Made by a program: the position numbers and the translations under genes. A stretch of 64,000 nucleotides of DNA from Planctomycetota bacterium (GTDB lineage Bacteria > Planctomycetota > Phycisphaerae > Phycisphaerales > SM1A02), in contig QWPV01000007.1 in NCBI GenBank assembly GCA_003671055.1, positions 1 through 64,000 on the forward strand, in the 5' to 3' direction. The notes below the pieces were generated by a model that was given only the letters and a program-made list of their open reading frames with translations, searched no databases and was not told the DNA's origin. How positions within the stretch are numbered: position 1 is the first letter of the stretch; every line of letters starts with the position of its first letter. Below are positions 8,915-17,414 of the stretch, piece by piece.

Positions 8915-9550
8915 ATGCAACACGCATGTGCAATGTGCGGAACCTCGATCCCTCCGCAGTCGCGGCGCCACTCTGCGTGCCTCGCGCGTTGGATTGCAAC
9001 ATGCCCGAATTGCGGACATTCGGCGGCGCTGCAGTCGGATGAAGATCGCGCTGCAGTAGCGCGTGCGATGTCGATTCCCAGAATCATCATTCGACTCGCC
9101 TGCTTCCTCTCCTTCTTCTTCGCGTGTGGAGTTACCACTGGCGCCTTGGGCGCCTTAAGTTACGAAGACGCCGTGTTCAGGTACCAATATCCTGTCCTCG
9201 AACTTCCCGACGTCTACTTCCTCGAGTGCGGCATGATGCTTGCGTTCGCCTCTCTCACGGGTGGTATTGGCATGAGTCTCCTCTTGCCACATCTCTCTTA
9301 CATCGCTCGCGTCGTGCGCCTGTTGCCGCTCGCGTTGATCGCATACGCGACGGTGTTCGTGATGAACGGAATACACACTTTCTCTTTGTTCGGTGGGGGC
9401 GCGAAGTTTCCGTTCTCTCTCCTCTTAGGCGGTCTCCTCGCAACCGCGTTGGGGATGAGCCTTGGATGCCTCCTCATGACCGATCGCATCTGGAACGGCC
9501 AGTGGATTCGGCGTCGGCGAATTCAATCACGGCGCGCAAGTTCGGGATAA
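8915..9550 (+). CDS. Zinc-ribbon membrane protein
   Basis: I chose ATG 8915 because a strong ribosome site, AGGAGGG at 8901-8907, sits 7 bases upstream; the open frame further upstream (to 7940) overlaps genes on the other strand. The 211-residue product starts with a CxxC...CxxC zinc-ribbon-like segment (MQHACAMCGTSIPPQSRRHS, then CPNCGH), followed by about four hydrophobic helices: one near residues 50-72, one near 86-106, and a pair in the remaining half. Function is unknown. Its neighbour at 9563-10432 has the same architecture and follows after 12 bases; both probably belong to one operon. The zinc ribbon may bind a partner protein or nucleic acid at the membrane surface. Confidence 0.75.
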   Translation: MQHACAMCGTSIPPQSRRHSACLARWIATCPNCGHSAALQSDEDRAAVARAMSIPRIIIRLACFLSFFFACGVTTGALGALSYEDAVFRYQYPVLELPDVYFLECGMMLAFASLTGGIGMSLLLPHLSYIARVVRLLPLALIAYATVFVMNGIHTFSLFGGGAKFPFSLLLGGLLATALGMSLGCLLMTDRIWNGQWIRRRRIQSRRASSG

Positions 9551-9562
9551 CGCAATCAACTG

Positions 9563-10432
9563 ATGACAACACACGCGCCACAAACAATCGACGATTCAAG
9601 CGAGAAAACTGGTCGCACGCTCGACGGGCATCGACTCTGCGCGACCTGCTTGCACCCGATGGCAGGAAGTCCGATCGAGCGGCATCGCTCGAGCAATATT
9701 CTCTTCGCACGTTGTACGGAGTGCGGCGCCCCAAGTCCTCTGATTGAATATCCAACGCTCACGCCGTGGGTCACGCAACTGCACGGACTCGCGGCCTGCG
9801 CGGTGCTGCTGCTCACGCTGCTCGCGTTCATCGTGCAAACACTCCTCGCGTGGGGCGCGATGGCGCTCGCTGTGTATGTCCCAGAGAATGAAGTGTTTTC
9901 GCGCGTCCTGTTGGAGATGAATCAGGCTTCGAAAGCCATTGCGCCCAACCCGTTAGCCGAACCAGCCGCCTGGCTCCTCACTCCCGACGGTCAAGCGGCA
10001 CTCACATCTTCGACGGATTCGTCCGTGTACTTCGCGGTACTCACGCTCGCAGGTAGCGGCGCGTTCCTCATCGCGATGTGCAGCGGAATGCTTGCCGGAG
10101 TGGTCTGCCTGCGCCTTCGCGCGCTACCACGAATGTTGATCGCGAACCTCGCGCATCTTGTCTTGGCGGCGATGTGGTGCGCGATATGTGACCTCGACCG
10201 AGAAGCTCCGTGGAGCACCGTAGATTCTCTCGATTGGTCGGACATCGTGCAATCAAATGACTCCGCAACCAGATGGATACTCGCATTCGCGGCGCTCTTG
10301 CTCGGCGGCGTTGTCGGCGGACTTCTTGGTCCTCTGGTGCTGCGAACTCTGGCGAAAACAGTCTTCCCGCCGCGTGAGCGCGAACTCGTCAGTTGGATCT
10401 GGACCTTCGGTGGAATGAAAGTTCCGAAGTAG
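9563..10432 (+). CDS. Zinc-ribbon membrane protein (second of a pair)
   Basis: The 289-residue product has two CxxC pairs near its N-terminus (CATCLHPM at 26-33 and CTECGAPS about 51-58), which can form a zinc ribbon. About four hydrophobic segments follow (near residues 73-100, 155-180, 190-205 and 238-262). The second half ends in a basic amphipathic tail. The architecture repeats that of the upstream gene, but the membrane parts are not clearly alignable by eye. No family is recognised. The preceding gene ends 12 bases upstream, and the ABC-F gene begins 76 bases downstream. Confidence 0.75.
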   Translation: MTTHAPQTIDDSSEKTGRTLDGHRLCATCLHPMAGSPIERHRSSNILFARCTECGAPSPLIEYPTLTPWVTQLHGLAACAVLLLTLLAFIVQTLLAWGAMALAVYVPENEVFSRVLLEMNQASKAIAPNPLAEPAAWLLTPDGQAALTSSTDSSVYFAVLTLAGSGAFLIAMCSGMLAGVVCLRLRALPRMLIANLAHLVLAAMWCAICDLDREAPWSTVDSLDWSDIVQSNDSATRWILAFAALLLGGVVGGLLGPLVLRTLAKTVFPPRERELVSWIWTFGGMKVPK

Positions 10433-10508
10433 TCCGCGTTCCGACCACGAATTCACACGCTCTCGGCAGACACTGCGAGCGCTCGACGGCTATCCTTCGC
10501 CCCCTCCA

Positions 10509-12515
10509 ATGCCGATTATTACGCTTGCCAACCTTGTCTACACCATCGGAACCCGCGTCCTCCTCGACGGCGCAGTGGGCGCCATTGAGCCGAGTGAAAA
10601 GATCGGTCTCGTGGGACGCAACGGTTGTGGCAAGAGCACGCTGCTCAAGATCATCGCGGGCAAGTTGCAGCCAGACTCGGGCTCGGTGCAGATCGGCCGC
10701 GGCACGTCGATTGGATATCTCGAACAAGACCCAAAGGTTCCCACCGAAGGCACGCTGTTCGAAGCAGCGATGGATGCGTTTGCGGATCGCGATCGATTGC
10801 AAGTTGAACTTGAGCACGTGTATGAATTGATGGCGCATGCGGAGGGCGATGAACTCGAGCGCCTCATGACTCGCCAAGCGCATCTCGATGAAGCACTCGA
10901 ACGCGCAGGCGGCTACGCGGTCGAACATCGCGTTGAAGCGATGCTGCACGGCCTTGGCTTCACCGATGAAGATTTCACGCTCCCAGCGGCAGGACTGAGC
11001 GGCGGTCAACGCGCACGACTTGGACTCACGCGCCTGTTGCTGAGTGAGCCTGATGTGCTTCTGCTCGATGAGCCGACGAACCACCTTGATATCGCAGGGC
11101 GCGAATGGCTCGAAGAATTCCTTGATACCGAGTTTCCTGGTGCAGTCATTCTGGTCTCGCACGATCGTTGGTTGCTCGACAAGGTCGTGCATCGCATTCT
11201 CGAAATCGATCGCGGCGTGATCTGCGAGTACCCAGGAAACTACAAAGCATTTCGCGCGCTGCGTGCGGAACGTCGACTCGCGCAAGAACGCGTGCTCGGC
11301 AAGCAGCAGGACAAGATTCGCTCGGAGCAGGCGTACATTCTCAAGTACAAAGCTGGTCAACGCGCGCGCCAAGCGAAGGGCCGCGAGACTCGGCTTGAAC
11401 GGTTCATCGATCAGAATGTGCAAGAAATCGCGCCTGAAATGGGCTCGATGGCGCTGCAACTGCCTACGCCTCCAGAACTGGGCGACTTTGCATTCGTTGC
11501 AGAAGGACTCTCGAAAGCCTACGGCGATCGCGTGCTCTTCAATGATCTCACGCTCGCTGCAAAGCCTGGCGATCGCATCGGCATCATTGGTCCAAACGGC
11601 GCAGGCAAGACGACGCTGGTGCGCGCGATCCTCGGCGATCTTGTACCCGACGCTGGCACGGTGAAATTGAGTCCACGACTTGAAACTGGTTGGTTCCGTC
11701 AGTCACACGCGCATCTTGATCGCATGCTCAAGGTGTACGAGTATCTGCAGTCCACCATCCGATCACTCGAAGGTGGACCGCGACCGAGTGAACAAGAGGC
11801 ACGCAATCTCGCAGGCGCGTTCATGTTCAGCGGCAGCGAACAAGAGAAACTCGTCGGCGATCTTTCGGGTGGCGAGAAGGCACGACTCGTGCTCGCCTCA
11901 CTCGTTGCGAGTTCGAAGAACCTGCTCATCCTTGATGAGCCGACGAATCACCTCGACATCCCGAGCGCTGAGCGACTCGAAGAAGCGCTCACTGGTTTCG
12001 GTGAAGGACGCGAGCGCACTGGTGTTGTGATTCTCATCAGCCACGATCGTGCGTTGCTCGAACAGGTTTGCCAGAAGCTCCTCATTCTCGACGGCTTCGG
12101 CAACGCGACGGTGTTCGAAGGTCGCTATTCGGAGTACGCGCGTCGTCAGAAGGAACTTGCAGCGAAACTCGCGAGTGCCGCGAATGCATCGAAGAAAGCG
12201 CCAGTCAAAGTTGTGGCGGCCGCTGCAGTCGTTGCGCCTGTCGCCGCTCGCCCTGCTGCTGTCGTGGCCAACGCGACGAAGAATCGCGCAAGCAAGGCGC
12301 CTCGCGAAAAGGGCCCGTATCAAGCGGTTTCGCAAGAGAAACTCGAATCGCGTCTCGCTGAACTTCCGCTAGAGATCGAAGGCATCGATCTCGCGTTCGG
12401 CAACGGCGCAATCGCGAGCGATCCCGCGAAGTCACGAGCACTCAGTGCCCAGCGTGAAAAACTCCGCATCGAACTTGTTGAGCTCGAAGCGGAGTGGATG
12501 CGGAGAGCAGAATAG
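10509..12515 (+). CDS. ABC-F family ATPase (Uup/EttA-like)
   Basis: This 668-residue cytoplasmic protein has two ABC ATPase domains and no membrane segments, as expected for ABC-F translation factors. The first domain has Walker A GRNGCGKST (36-44), signature LSGGQRARLGL and Walker B VLLLDEPTNHLD. The second has GPNGAGKTT, LSGGEKARLVL and LLILDEPTNHLD. The linker between them is basic and helical (YKAGQRARQAKGRETRLERF), matching the tRNA-contacting linker of the family. The last 130 residues are Ala/Lys-rich and then a helix-forming stretch (QEKLESRLAELPLEIEG... EAEWMRRAE) like the Uup C-terminal coiled coil. The start ATG at 10509 matches the family N-terminus. Exact subfamily (Uup, EttA, YheS or resistance type) is not decided; the C-terminal coiled coil favours Uup. 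Confidence 0.94.
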   Translation: MPIITLANLVYTIGTRVLLDGAVGAIEPSEKIGLVGRNGCGKSTLLKIIAGKLQPDSGSVQIGRGTSIGYLEQDPKVPTEGTLFEAAMDAFADRDRLQVELEHVYELMAHAEGDELERLMTRQAHLDEALERAGGYAVEHRVEAMLHGLGFTDEDFTLPAAGLSGGQRARLGLTRLLLSEPDVLLLDEPTNHLDIAGREWLEEFLDTEFPGAVILVSHDRWLLDKVVHRILEIDRGVICEYPGNYKAFRALRAERRLAQERVLGKQQDKIRSEQAYILKYKAGQRARQAKGRETRLERFIDQNVQEIAPEMGSMALQLPTPPELGDFAFVAEGLSKAYGDRVLFNDLTLAAKPGDRIGIIGPNGAGKTTLVRAILGDLVPDAGTVKLSPRLETGWFRQSHAHLDRMLKVYEYLQSTIRSLEGGPRPSEQEARNLAGAFMFSGSEQEKLVGDLSGGEKARLVLASLVASSKNLLILDEPTNHLDIPSAERLEEALTGFGEGRERTGVVILISHDRALLEQVCQKLLILDGFGNATVFEGRYSEYARRQKELAAKLASAANASKKAPVKVVAAAAVVAPVAARPAAVVANATKNRASKAPREKGPYQAVSQEKLESRLAELPLEIEGIDLAFGNGAIASDPAKSRALSAQREKLRIELVELEAEWMRRAE

Positions 12516-12557
12516 TGTGAGCTGAGAGGTCATCAGCCAGTCGGCTAAGACCTTTGG

Positions 12558-13427
12558 TCAGGATTGGCGGATGCGCAGAAGCACCTCGCCCTTGGGCGAA
12601 ATCAGTTCGAGGACCTGTCCAAATTCCTCAGTTGCGACCATCGCAATTTGCGCGGCGCACGCGCCATCGCGAACCACGCATGTTCCGAGGTTGTGCGAGT
12701 TTCCAGCTTCATCTGTCGCTCGGAGAATGATGCTCGATTGCTCTTGTAGTCCGAACGCGAGCACCACGATGGTGCTTGATTGTGCATTGAGGTGAAGCGT
12801 GCCTGTTGCGCGAGGGGCCGCGGCTGTCGCGCTCAGCAAAACGGGAGTGGACCCACTGAAGTCGTATCCGCCGAGCCCCAAGCCGAGCTTCGCAACCTCT
12901 TCGTTGAACTGACCAGTTCGCGCTGCATCTGCAAGCGAGTGAATCACATCAGTCTGACGCGCGTTGAACCAGAGCGTCACCGCCAACGCAGCCGCGAAGA
13001 AGAGTGCTGCTGCTCTCCACAAATGCAGTGGAACCGGTGCAATCTGCGCGCGACGAACGGCTTGCGCGTCCGCGCGGAACGACTCGAGTTCGTCAGCGAG
13101 CGCGCGAGTTTCCCCGAGCTGTGCCTGACGCGAAACTTCACGCCCAATGCGTGCAATCGTCGCTGGCCGCGTGGCCTCTTCAGCCGCATGCATCACGCGC
13201 GCAATGGTTCGCAATCGCAATGATCGAACGGGTGATTCGTCAGACATAAAAGCGGGATCAAGCGCCGCAGCCTCTTGAATGTGCACGATCTCCGCCTGCA
13301 CGTGCGGGGTTGCCTCTGCGAAGCCGCGCGAAAATCGGGCTGCGTCGACTTCATCGAGCATTCCATGCGCATCGAGCACAGCGTGCTCAAGTAACTCATC
13401 GCGATTCCAGTGTTCCAAAGTCGTCAT
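12558..13427 (-). CDS. Membrane anti-sigma factor (RskA-like)
   Basis: The 289-residue product has a cytoplasmic N-terminal part of about 150 residues with an LLEHAVLDAHGMLDEVDAAR stretch resembling the zinc-free anti-sigma fold, a single transmembrane helix (about 155-175, LWRAAALFFAAALAVTLWF) and an outer domain of about 110 residues with alternating hydrophobic residues. The last segment (STIVVLAFGLQEQSS... GEVLLRIRQS) resembles the C-terminal RskA domain. There is no HxxxCxxC zinc motif. It lies directly downstream of an ECF sigma factor on the same strand, the usual arrangement for a sigma/anti-sigma pair, which is the main support for the role. It would hold the sigma factor inactive until proteolysis. 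Confidence 0.82.
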   Translation of the reverse strand: MTTLEHWNRDELLEHAVLDAHGMLDEVDAARFSRGFAEATPHVQAEIVHIQEAAALDPAFMSDESPVRSLRLRTIARVMHAAEEATRPATIARIGREVSRQAQLGETRALADELESFRADAQAVRRAQIAPVPLHLWRAAALFFAAALAVTLWFNARQTDVIHSLADAARTGQFNEEVAKLGLGLGGYDFSGSTPVLLSATAAAPRATGTLHLNAQSSTIVVLAFGLQEQSSIILRATDEAGNSHNLGTCVVRDGACAAQIAMVATEEFGQVLELISPKGEVLLRIRQS

Positions 13428-13619
13428 TGCTGCGTCGTTCCAAATTCAATTTCAAACGTTGACTCGTCAACCATGCGGTAGCAACCGAGGTGTTCTCGAC
13501 GAGATGTTTCGGATACGAAGTTGCGTGTCGGAGGATCCTACTCGCAGTGAAAAACAGCATAAATTGCGAGAAAATACGCACCTGCATCAGTGCATGGGGC
13601 CTGCAAGGGCTGGAAATGC

Positions 13620-14213
13620 TCAGGCATTCCCCGCATTTCGATCACCAATTGCGCGTTCCCGCAATTTTGCGAGGCCGCGGCTCAATGCGCTCTTCACCGT
13701 TCCTAATGGAGTATCTAACTGCGTCGCGATCTCGCGCAAACTGAACCCTTGCAGATAAGCACGCTCAATGACAGCTCTCTGAAGATCTGGTAGATCCCGA
13801 AGTCGGTATGCGAGTTTCGCGCGTTCTTCCTGCGACTCAGCGGGCCCGGAAACACCCTTCGAGCGCTCCTCAACTTTGACGCCGAACTCATCGACGCCAA
13901 GGCGCTCCGCGCGCACCGTTTGCTTCCGCAATCGATCGATTAGATGGCGCCTTGTGATGAGCATGACCCACGTCACCAGTTTCGCGCGGTGCGGATCGAA
14001 ACGATCGGCCGTGCGCCACAACCGCACAAAAACTTCTTGCGACGCGTCTTCGGCTTCTGCCGCTGAATGAAGCACCTGCCGGCATGACTTGTAGATGAGC
14101 GCTCCAAACCGGTCGTACAACTCGCCGATAGACGCCTCGTCGCCGCTGGACACCCGCTGCATCAGGTTCCAATCCTCGCTCGGAGGTCCAGGATGGAAAG
14201 TTTCGGTCTGCAT
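13620..14213 (-). CDS. ECF-family RNA polymerase sigma factor (SigK-like)
   Basis: The product of about 197 residues has sigma region 2 (GELYDRFGALIYKSCRQVLH, then AEDASQEVFVRLWRTADRFD) and region 4 with a helix-turn-helix (YLQGFSLREIATQLDTPLGT, then VKSALSRGLAKLRE). The spacing and lack of region 3 are typical of ECF sigma factors, and the sequence is closest in feel to the SigK/RskA-regulated group. ATG 14213 (MQTETFHPG) is preferred over the in-frame TTG at 14228. The anti-sigma gene follows 192 bases downstream. No promoter with an obvious repeated motif for autoregulation could be found upstream, though the region 14229-14340 is AT-rich. Confidence 0.95.
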   Translation of the reverse strand: MQTETFHPGPPSEDWNLMQRVSSGDEASIGELYDRFGALIYKSCRQVLHSAAEAEDASQEVFVRLWRTADRFDPHRAKLVTWVMLITRRHLIDRLRKQTVRAERLGVDEFGVKVEERSKGVSGPAESQEERAKLAYRLRDLPDLQRAVIERAYLQGFSLREIATQLDTPLGTVKSALSRGLAKLRERAIGDRNAGNA

Positions 14214-14372
14214 GGAAATCCAAAGCAAGCTCAGCCGACTCGACGGTGCGTTCTAATTCGACGATCGCAACAAACTTTCAGAATTTTAACCTTCTCACAA
14301 CGATGTTTGGGTGAATTTCGGACAATCCCCCATTTCTGAGTTACTCTGATAGGCGCAGAGTTGTGCGCTTGG

Positions 14373-15239
14373 ATGCGTCTGAGCTTTCACTCTGTCCGGT
14401 ACTTCTTGGTTGCTCCAATGGTGAAGCAGAGCCTTGAAACTCCGTTCTTCGCGATGCGAGCGCAGCACGCTGCAGCCCCTCTGCTGTCCTGTTCTCGCAA
14501 GTTTGCGTCCCGCACGGGTCGCGCGTTCACCCTCGTTGAATTTTTGGTTGTCATCAGTGTCGTTGTGATCCTGACTTCACTCTTGATGCCCGCACTGAGT
14601 CAAGCGCGCCGCGCGGGCGATCGATTGCGATGCCTCAACAACATGCGACAGATCGGTGCGGGGCTGATCACCTACGCCGACGATTCGAACAACCGAATTC
14701 CGCAGTCGAGCTACATCAATGTTCCGAACGGAACAACTCCTCAGCTCAACGATTCAATGTGCCTCACCACAAAGGTGAGTAACGGTGAAGCAAGACCTGA
14801 TGGATTGGGATTGCTGCTCTCGCGCATGGGTGGCTACGTGGGAGATGAACGATGTCTGTATTGCCCTTCGCATCATGGGGAGCATGATTACGAGCGCTAC
14901 ACCATCAACTACGCGCATCCATCCTTTGCTCAACGCGTGTTTTCGAACTACCAGTATCGCGGGGACATGGATTTCAGCGACGCTAAAGTGACGAAGCGCA
15001 TGTCCGATCCGTTCCAGTCACGAGTGATCCTTCTCGCTGATGGATTCCGCACGCGTGAGGATTTCAATCATCGCACTGGATCAAATCGACTGAAGGGCGA
15101 CGGCTCTGTCGATTGGTGGGTGGATAGCCACCAGAATGTGCTGTTCGGCGTTCCGGCTCGGATTACCGACGATGCCACTCCGCCGATGTCCGTCTATCTC
15201 GCTGCGTGGAAGTTGATCGACATGAAGCCGCAGCAATAA
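14373..15239 (+). CDS. Prepilin-type (type II pseudopilin-like) secreted protein
   Basis: The protein has a prepilin peptidase site: GRAFTLVEFLVVISVVVILT, in which cleavage after Ala leaves F+1 and the conserved Glu at +5, followed by a hydrophobic helix. The mature domain then shows MPALSQARRAGDRLRCLNN-type text (RCLNNMRQIGAGLITYADD), the pattern found in the large planctomycete family of prepilin-like proteins with C-terminal H-x9-DG motifs. Such proteins are exported and usually poorly characterised. The N-terminal start is uncertain: ATGs at 14373, 14418 and 14454 and a TTG at 14361 are all in frame and none has a clear ribosome site. It is isolated, between the divergent sigma gene and a convergent hydrolase gene. 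Confidence 0.85.
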   Translation: MRLSFHSVRYFLVAPMVKQSLETPFFAMRAQHAAAPLLSCSRKFASRTGRAFTLVEFLVVISVVVILTSLLMPALSQARRAGDRLRCLNNMRQIGAGLITYADDSNNRIPQSSYINVPNGTTPQLNDSMCLTTKVSNGEARPDGLGLLLSRMGGYVGDERCLYCPSHHGEHDYERYTINYAHPSFAQRVFSNYQYRGDMDFSDAKVTKRMSDPFQSRVILLADGFRTREDFNHRTGSNRLKGDGSVDWWVDSHQNVLFGVPARITDDATPPMSVYLAAWKLIDMKPQQ

Positions 15240-15264
15240 AGCACTCCATGCGATTCACCGCGAT

Positions 15265-16206
15265 TCACCGCGATTCGCGCGCAGCAAGATCTACAACCTG
15301 CATTGCATGACGACCTGCGCCGGGATCGATGATCGCACTGCGCAGCGTCACAAATCGTGGTCCTACAAGCGTGAGATCGATGTGAATAAGCGGTGCGTGC
15401 CGTGGGTAACTCACACCCCAACCCGTGCCGCGTGCGGCGAAGGATTCTTCGAAACCCGGATAGAGCAAGCCCAGCGACGCGCTTCCCCGCGTGATATTGA
15501 AGTCGCCGAGCGCTATGTCTGGCGGCGTCGCGCGCAGTGATTCGAGTTCGTTCGCGAGAGTTTGCGCGAGCGTGTAGCGAGGGAGATCAACATCCGATGG
15601 GAGATCAACAGCCTCAAGCACCAGCGGCACTCCCGAGAAATCGAGGGTGAAGCGGGAGATGTTGCATGCATCATGCGCGAGCAGCGGGATCGCTTCCATC
15701 ACACGCAATCGAGAGAGCAGCGCGAATCGCCCTGCGTGCGCGATGTCGTAGTGCGCAGCGCGGATCGCTTCATCGTTATCGTTTCGGAAGATCGTGCCTG
15801 AGTCGGTGAGCACAATCACGTCGGCGTTGGTTGCGAGCAGCACATCGAGCGAGACGCGCGTTGCGTTCGATGAAGGCCACGACGCATTCCAATGAACGAG
15901 ACGCAGCCCACTCGCGGGGCGTTCGCGCGGCACGCCCCAATCAAGGAGCAATGCGCGAACACTCAAGAACGCCGCGAACGCGAGCAGCCACCACGCAAAC
16001 ATCGAGCGGCGCTGCAGCCCAACCACCACTAAGCAGAGCACGAGACACACGAGCGCAAACCAACGCCGCGGAATCCACCACATGGTTTGCAGGAATGCGA
16101 CGCGATCGGTCAACAATTCGGAGACGACAAACGCGCCAACAGACAGAAGCGCAGCGCATGCCGCGATACGCGCCACGTACCACAGCACTCGATCGAATCC
16201 GCTCAC
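15265..16206 (-). CDS. Membrane-anchored endonuclease/exonuclease/phosphatase-family protein
   Basis: The 313-residue product starts with three hydrophobic helices (about residues 8-30, 45-63 and 68-88) and then an EEP-fold domain. The EEP landmarks are RLVHWNASWPS (first strand), ADVIVLTDSG (position of the usual metal-binding Glu, here Asp), IALGDFNITRGS (GDFN) and HIDLTLVGP followed by GAGRHAMQVV, where the classical SDH is altered to GRH. This family hydrolyses phosphodiesters of nucleic acids or lipids. The changes at the first acidic residue and at SDH leave catalytic activity open. The start codon overlaps the stop of the upstream phosphatase gene by 4 bases (ATGA), indicating coupled expression. 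Confidence 0.8.
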   Translation of the reverse strand: MSGFDRVLWYVARIAACAALLSVGAFVVSELLTDRVAFLQTMWWIPRRWFALVCLVLCLVVVGLQRRSMFAWWLLAFAAFLSVRALLLDWGVPRERPASGLRLVHWNASWPSSNATRVSLDVLLATNADVIVLTDSGTIFRNDNDEAIRAAHYDIAHAGRFALLSRLRVMEAIPLLAHDACNISRFTLDFSGVPLVLEAVDLPSDVDLPRYTLAQTLANELESLRATPPDIALGDFNITRGSASLGLLYPGFEESFAARGTGWGVSYPRHAPLIHIDLTLVGPRFVTLRSAIIDPGAGRHAMQVVDLAARESR

Positions 16207-17177
16207 CGTGGCAACTCCGTCGTACGCCTTTCAATCGCGCGCGCAACGCGCATTGCTTCTTCAACCCCGACAGCAATGCCCTCGATCGCGCCCACGTCAC
16301 GACCAATGCTCCACTGCAACGGGCTCCCATCAAAGCTCTGCGCACGCGCGCCCGCTTCGACTGCGATGAGCGCGCCGCCCGCGTGATCCCACAGCGCAGC
16401 GGGCGAAACCGCGCACGGCGTCAACACTGCGTCAGCGTCGCCTCGTGCGACGAGTGCATATTTTGCTTGGCTCTCCGCATGTTTCCACTCAAGCGCGAGC
16501 CCTTCCCGCGCTGCAGCGACTTCGACTCGCTCGCGCCACTTTGCAGAAGTGTTCGGCGCACTCGCGATTCGAACGCGCTCGTTTGAAGTTGCGCGAACGT
16601 GAAGTGGATGCCACATCGCATCGCAAAGCGCGCGTTCTGCGGCGCCCTTCCCGCGCTGCGCAATCTGCACGACGCCCTCACCGACAGTGGGAAGTGCATT
16701 CACTGCAAAGACAAGATTTCCATGTTCCACGAGCGCAAGACAGATGCACCAGTGCCCGCTCGTCGTGAAACTTCGCGTGCCATCCACAGGATCGAGAATC
16801 CAAAATCGATCTTCCGTTCCTCGCGCGGGCGACTGCACCAGCGCCGCGAGAACTTCATGGCTCCGCAACGTCGACGTTGGTTCAATCACCCGAATGATTT
16901 CCATCACGGCCGCAATTCCACCTGGTAGCGCAGCGAGCGAATCTGCGTTCTCTTCCGCGAGCGTGGGCGAAGGATCGAATGTGCGGAGCAGTTCAAGCAT
17001 GAGTACTTGGATCGCGATATCCACCGCAGTCACCACCGAACCGTCTGCCTTGCGAGCGATCGAACCGGCGGGCAGTTGCGCGCGCAGACCTTCTGCTGCG
17101 GTTGACCAACGCGTCATTGCATCCACAATTTCGCAAGACCTTGTTTGCGTGAGGTAGTCCGGAGGAGTTGGCAGCAT
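16203..17177 (-). CDS. HAL2/CysQ-like 3'-phosphonucleotide phosphatase (inositol monophosphatase superfamily)
   Basis: The open frame extends to 17414, but family similarity begins at [20 protein letters not shown] (ATG 17177), and the extra part would run through the promoter region of divergent dnaK. The 324-residue product has [27 protein letters not shown] (metal Glu), the DPVDGTRSF core motif and [20 protein letters not shown], which together define the lithium-sensitive phosphatase fold. [14 protein letters not shown] resembles the HAL2-type 3'(2'),5'-bisphosphate nucleotidase more than inositol monophosphatase, so removal of the 3'-phosphate from PAP is the likely reaction. Its stop overlaps the start of the EEP-family gene. 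Confidence 0.88.
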   Translation of the reverse strand: MLPTPPDYLTQTRSCEIVDAMTRWSTAAEGLRAQLPAGSIARKADGSVVTAVDIAIQVLMLELLRTFDPSPTLAEENADSLAALPGGIAAVMEIIRVIEPTSTLRSHEVLAALVQSPARGTEDRFWILDPVDGTRSFTTSGHWCICLALVEHGNLVFAVNALPTVGEGVVQIAQRGKGAAERALCDAMWHPLHVRATSNERVRIASAPNTSAKWRERVEVAAAREGLALEWKHAESQAKYALVARGDADAVLTPCAVSPAALWDHAGGALIAVEAGARAQSFDGSPLQWSIGRDVGAIEGIAVGVEEAMRVARAIERRTTELPR

Positions 17178-17414
17178 GAGTTCCAAAGGGGTTCTGAGAA
17201 GTCCGCTGAACGCGAAGTAAAGGGTTGTATCGCCGACAGCGTTCCACGCGAGTGCCCATTTCCGCCAGATTGGCAGACACAAGCACCCTCTCAACCCAAT
17301 TCGACTCGCCAAAACCCTGCCTCTCGCCATCTTTACCCGCCAAAGCGTTGGCATCCGCCTTGCCTCTTGAGCGGCTCGCTGACGGAAACCCCAACGCGAG
17401 AAGGAATCACACAC

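Noticed and set aside
17366-17396. Heat-shock-like promoter CTTGAGC...CCCCAACG before dnaK
   Set aside because: The spacer is 16 bases with CTTGAGC, or 17 counting from CTTGAG, longer than the usual sigma32 range, and the -10 would leave almost no leader. No CIRCE is present either.
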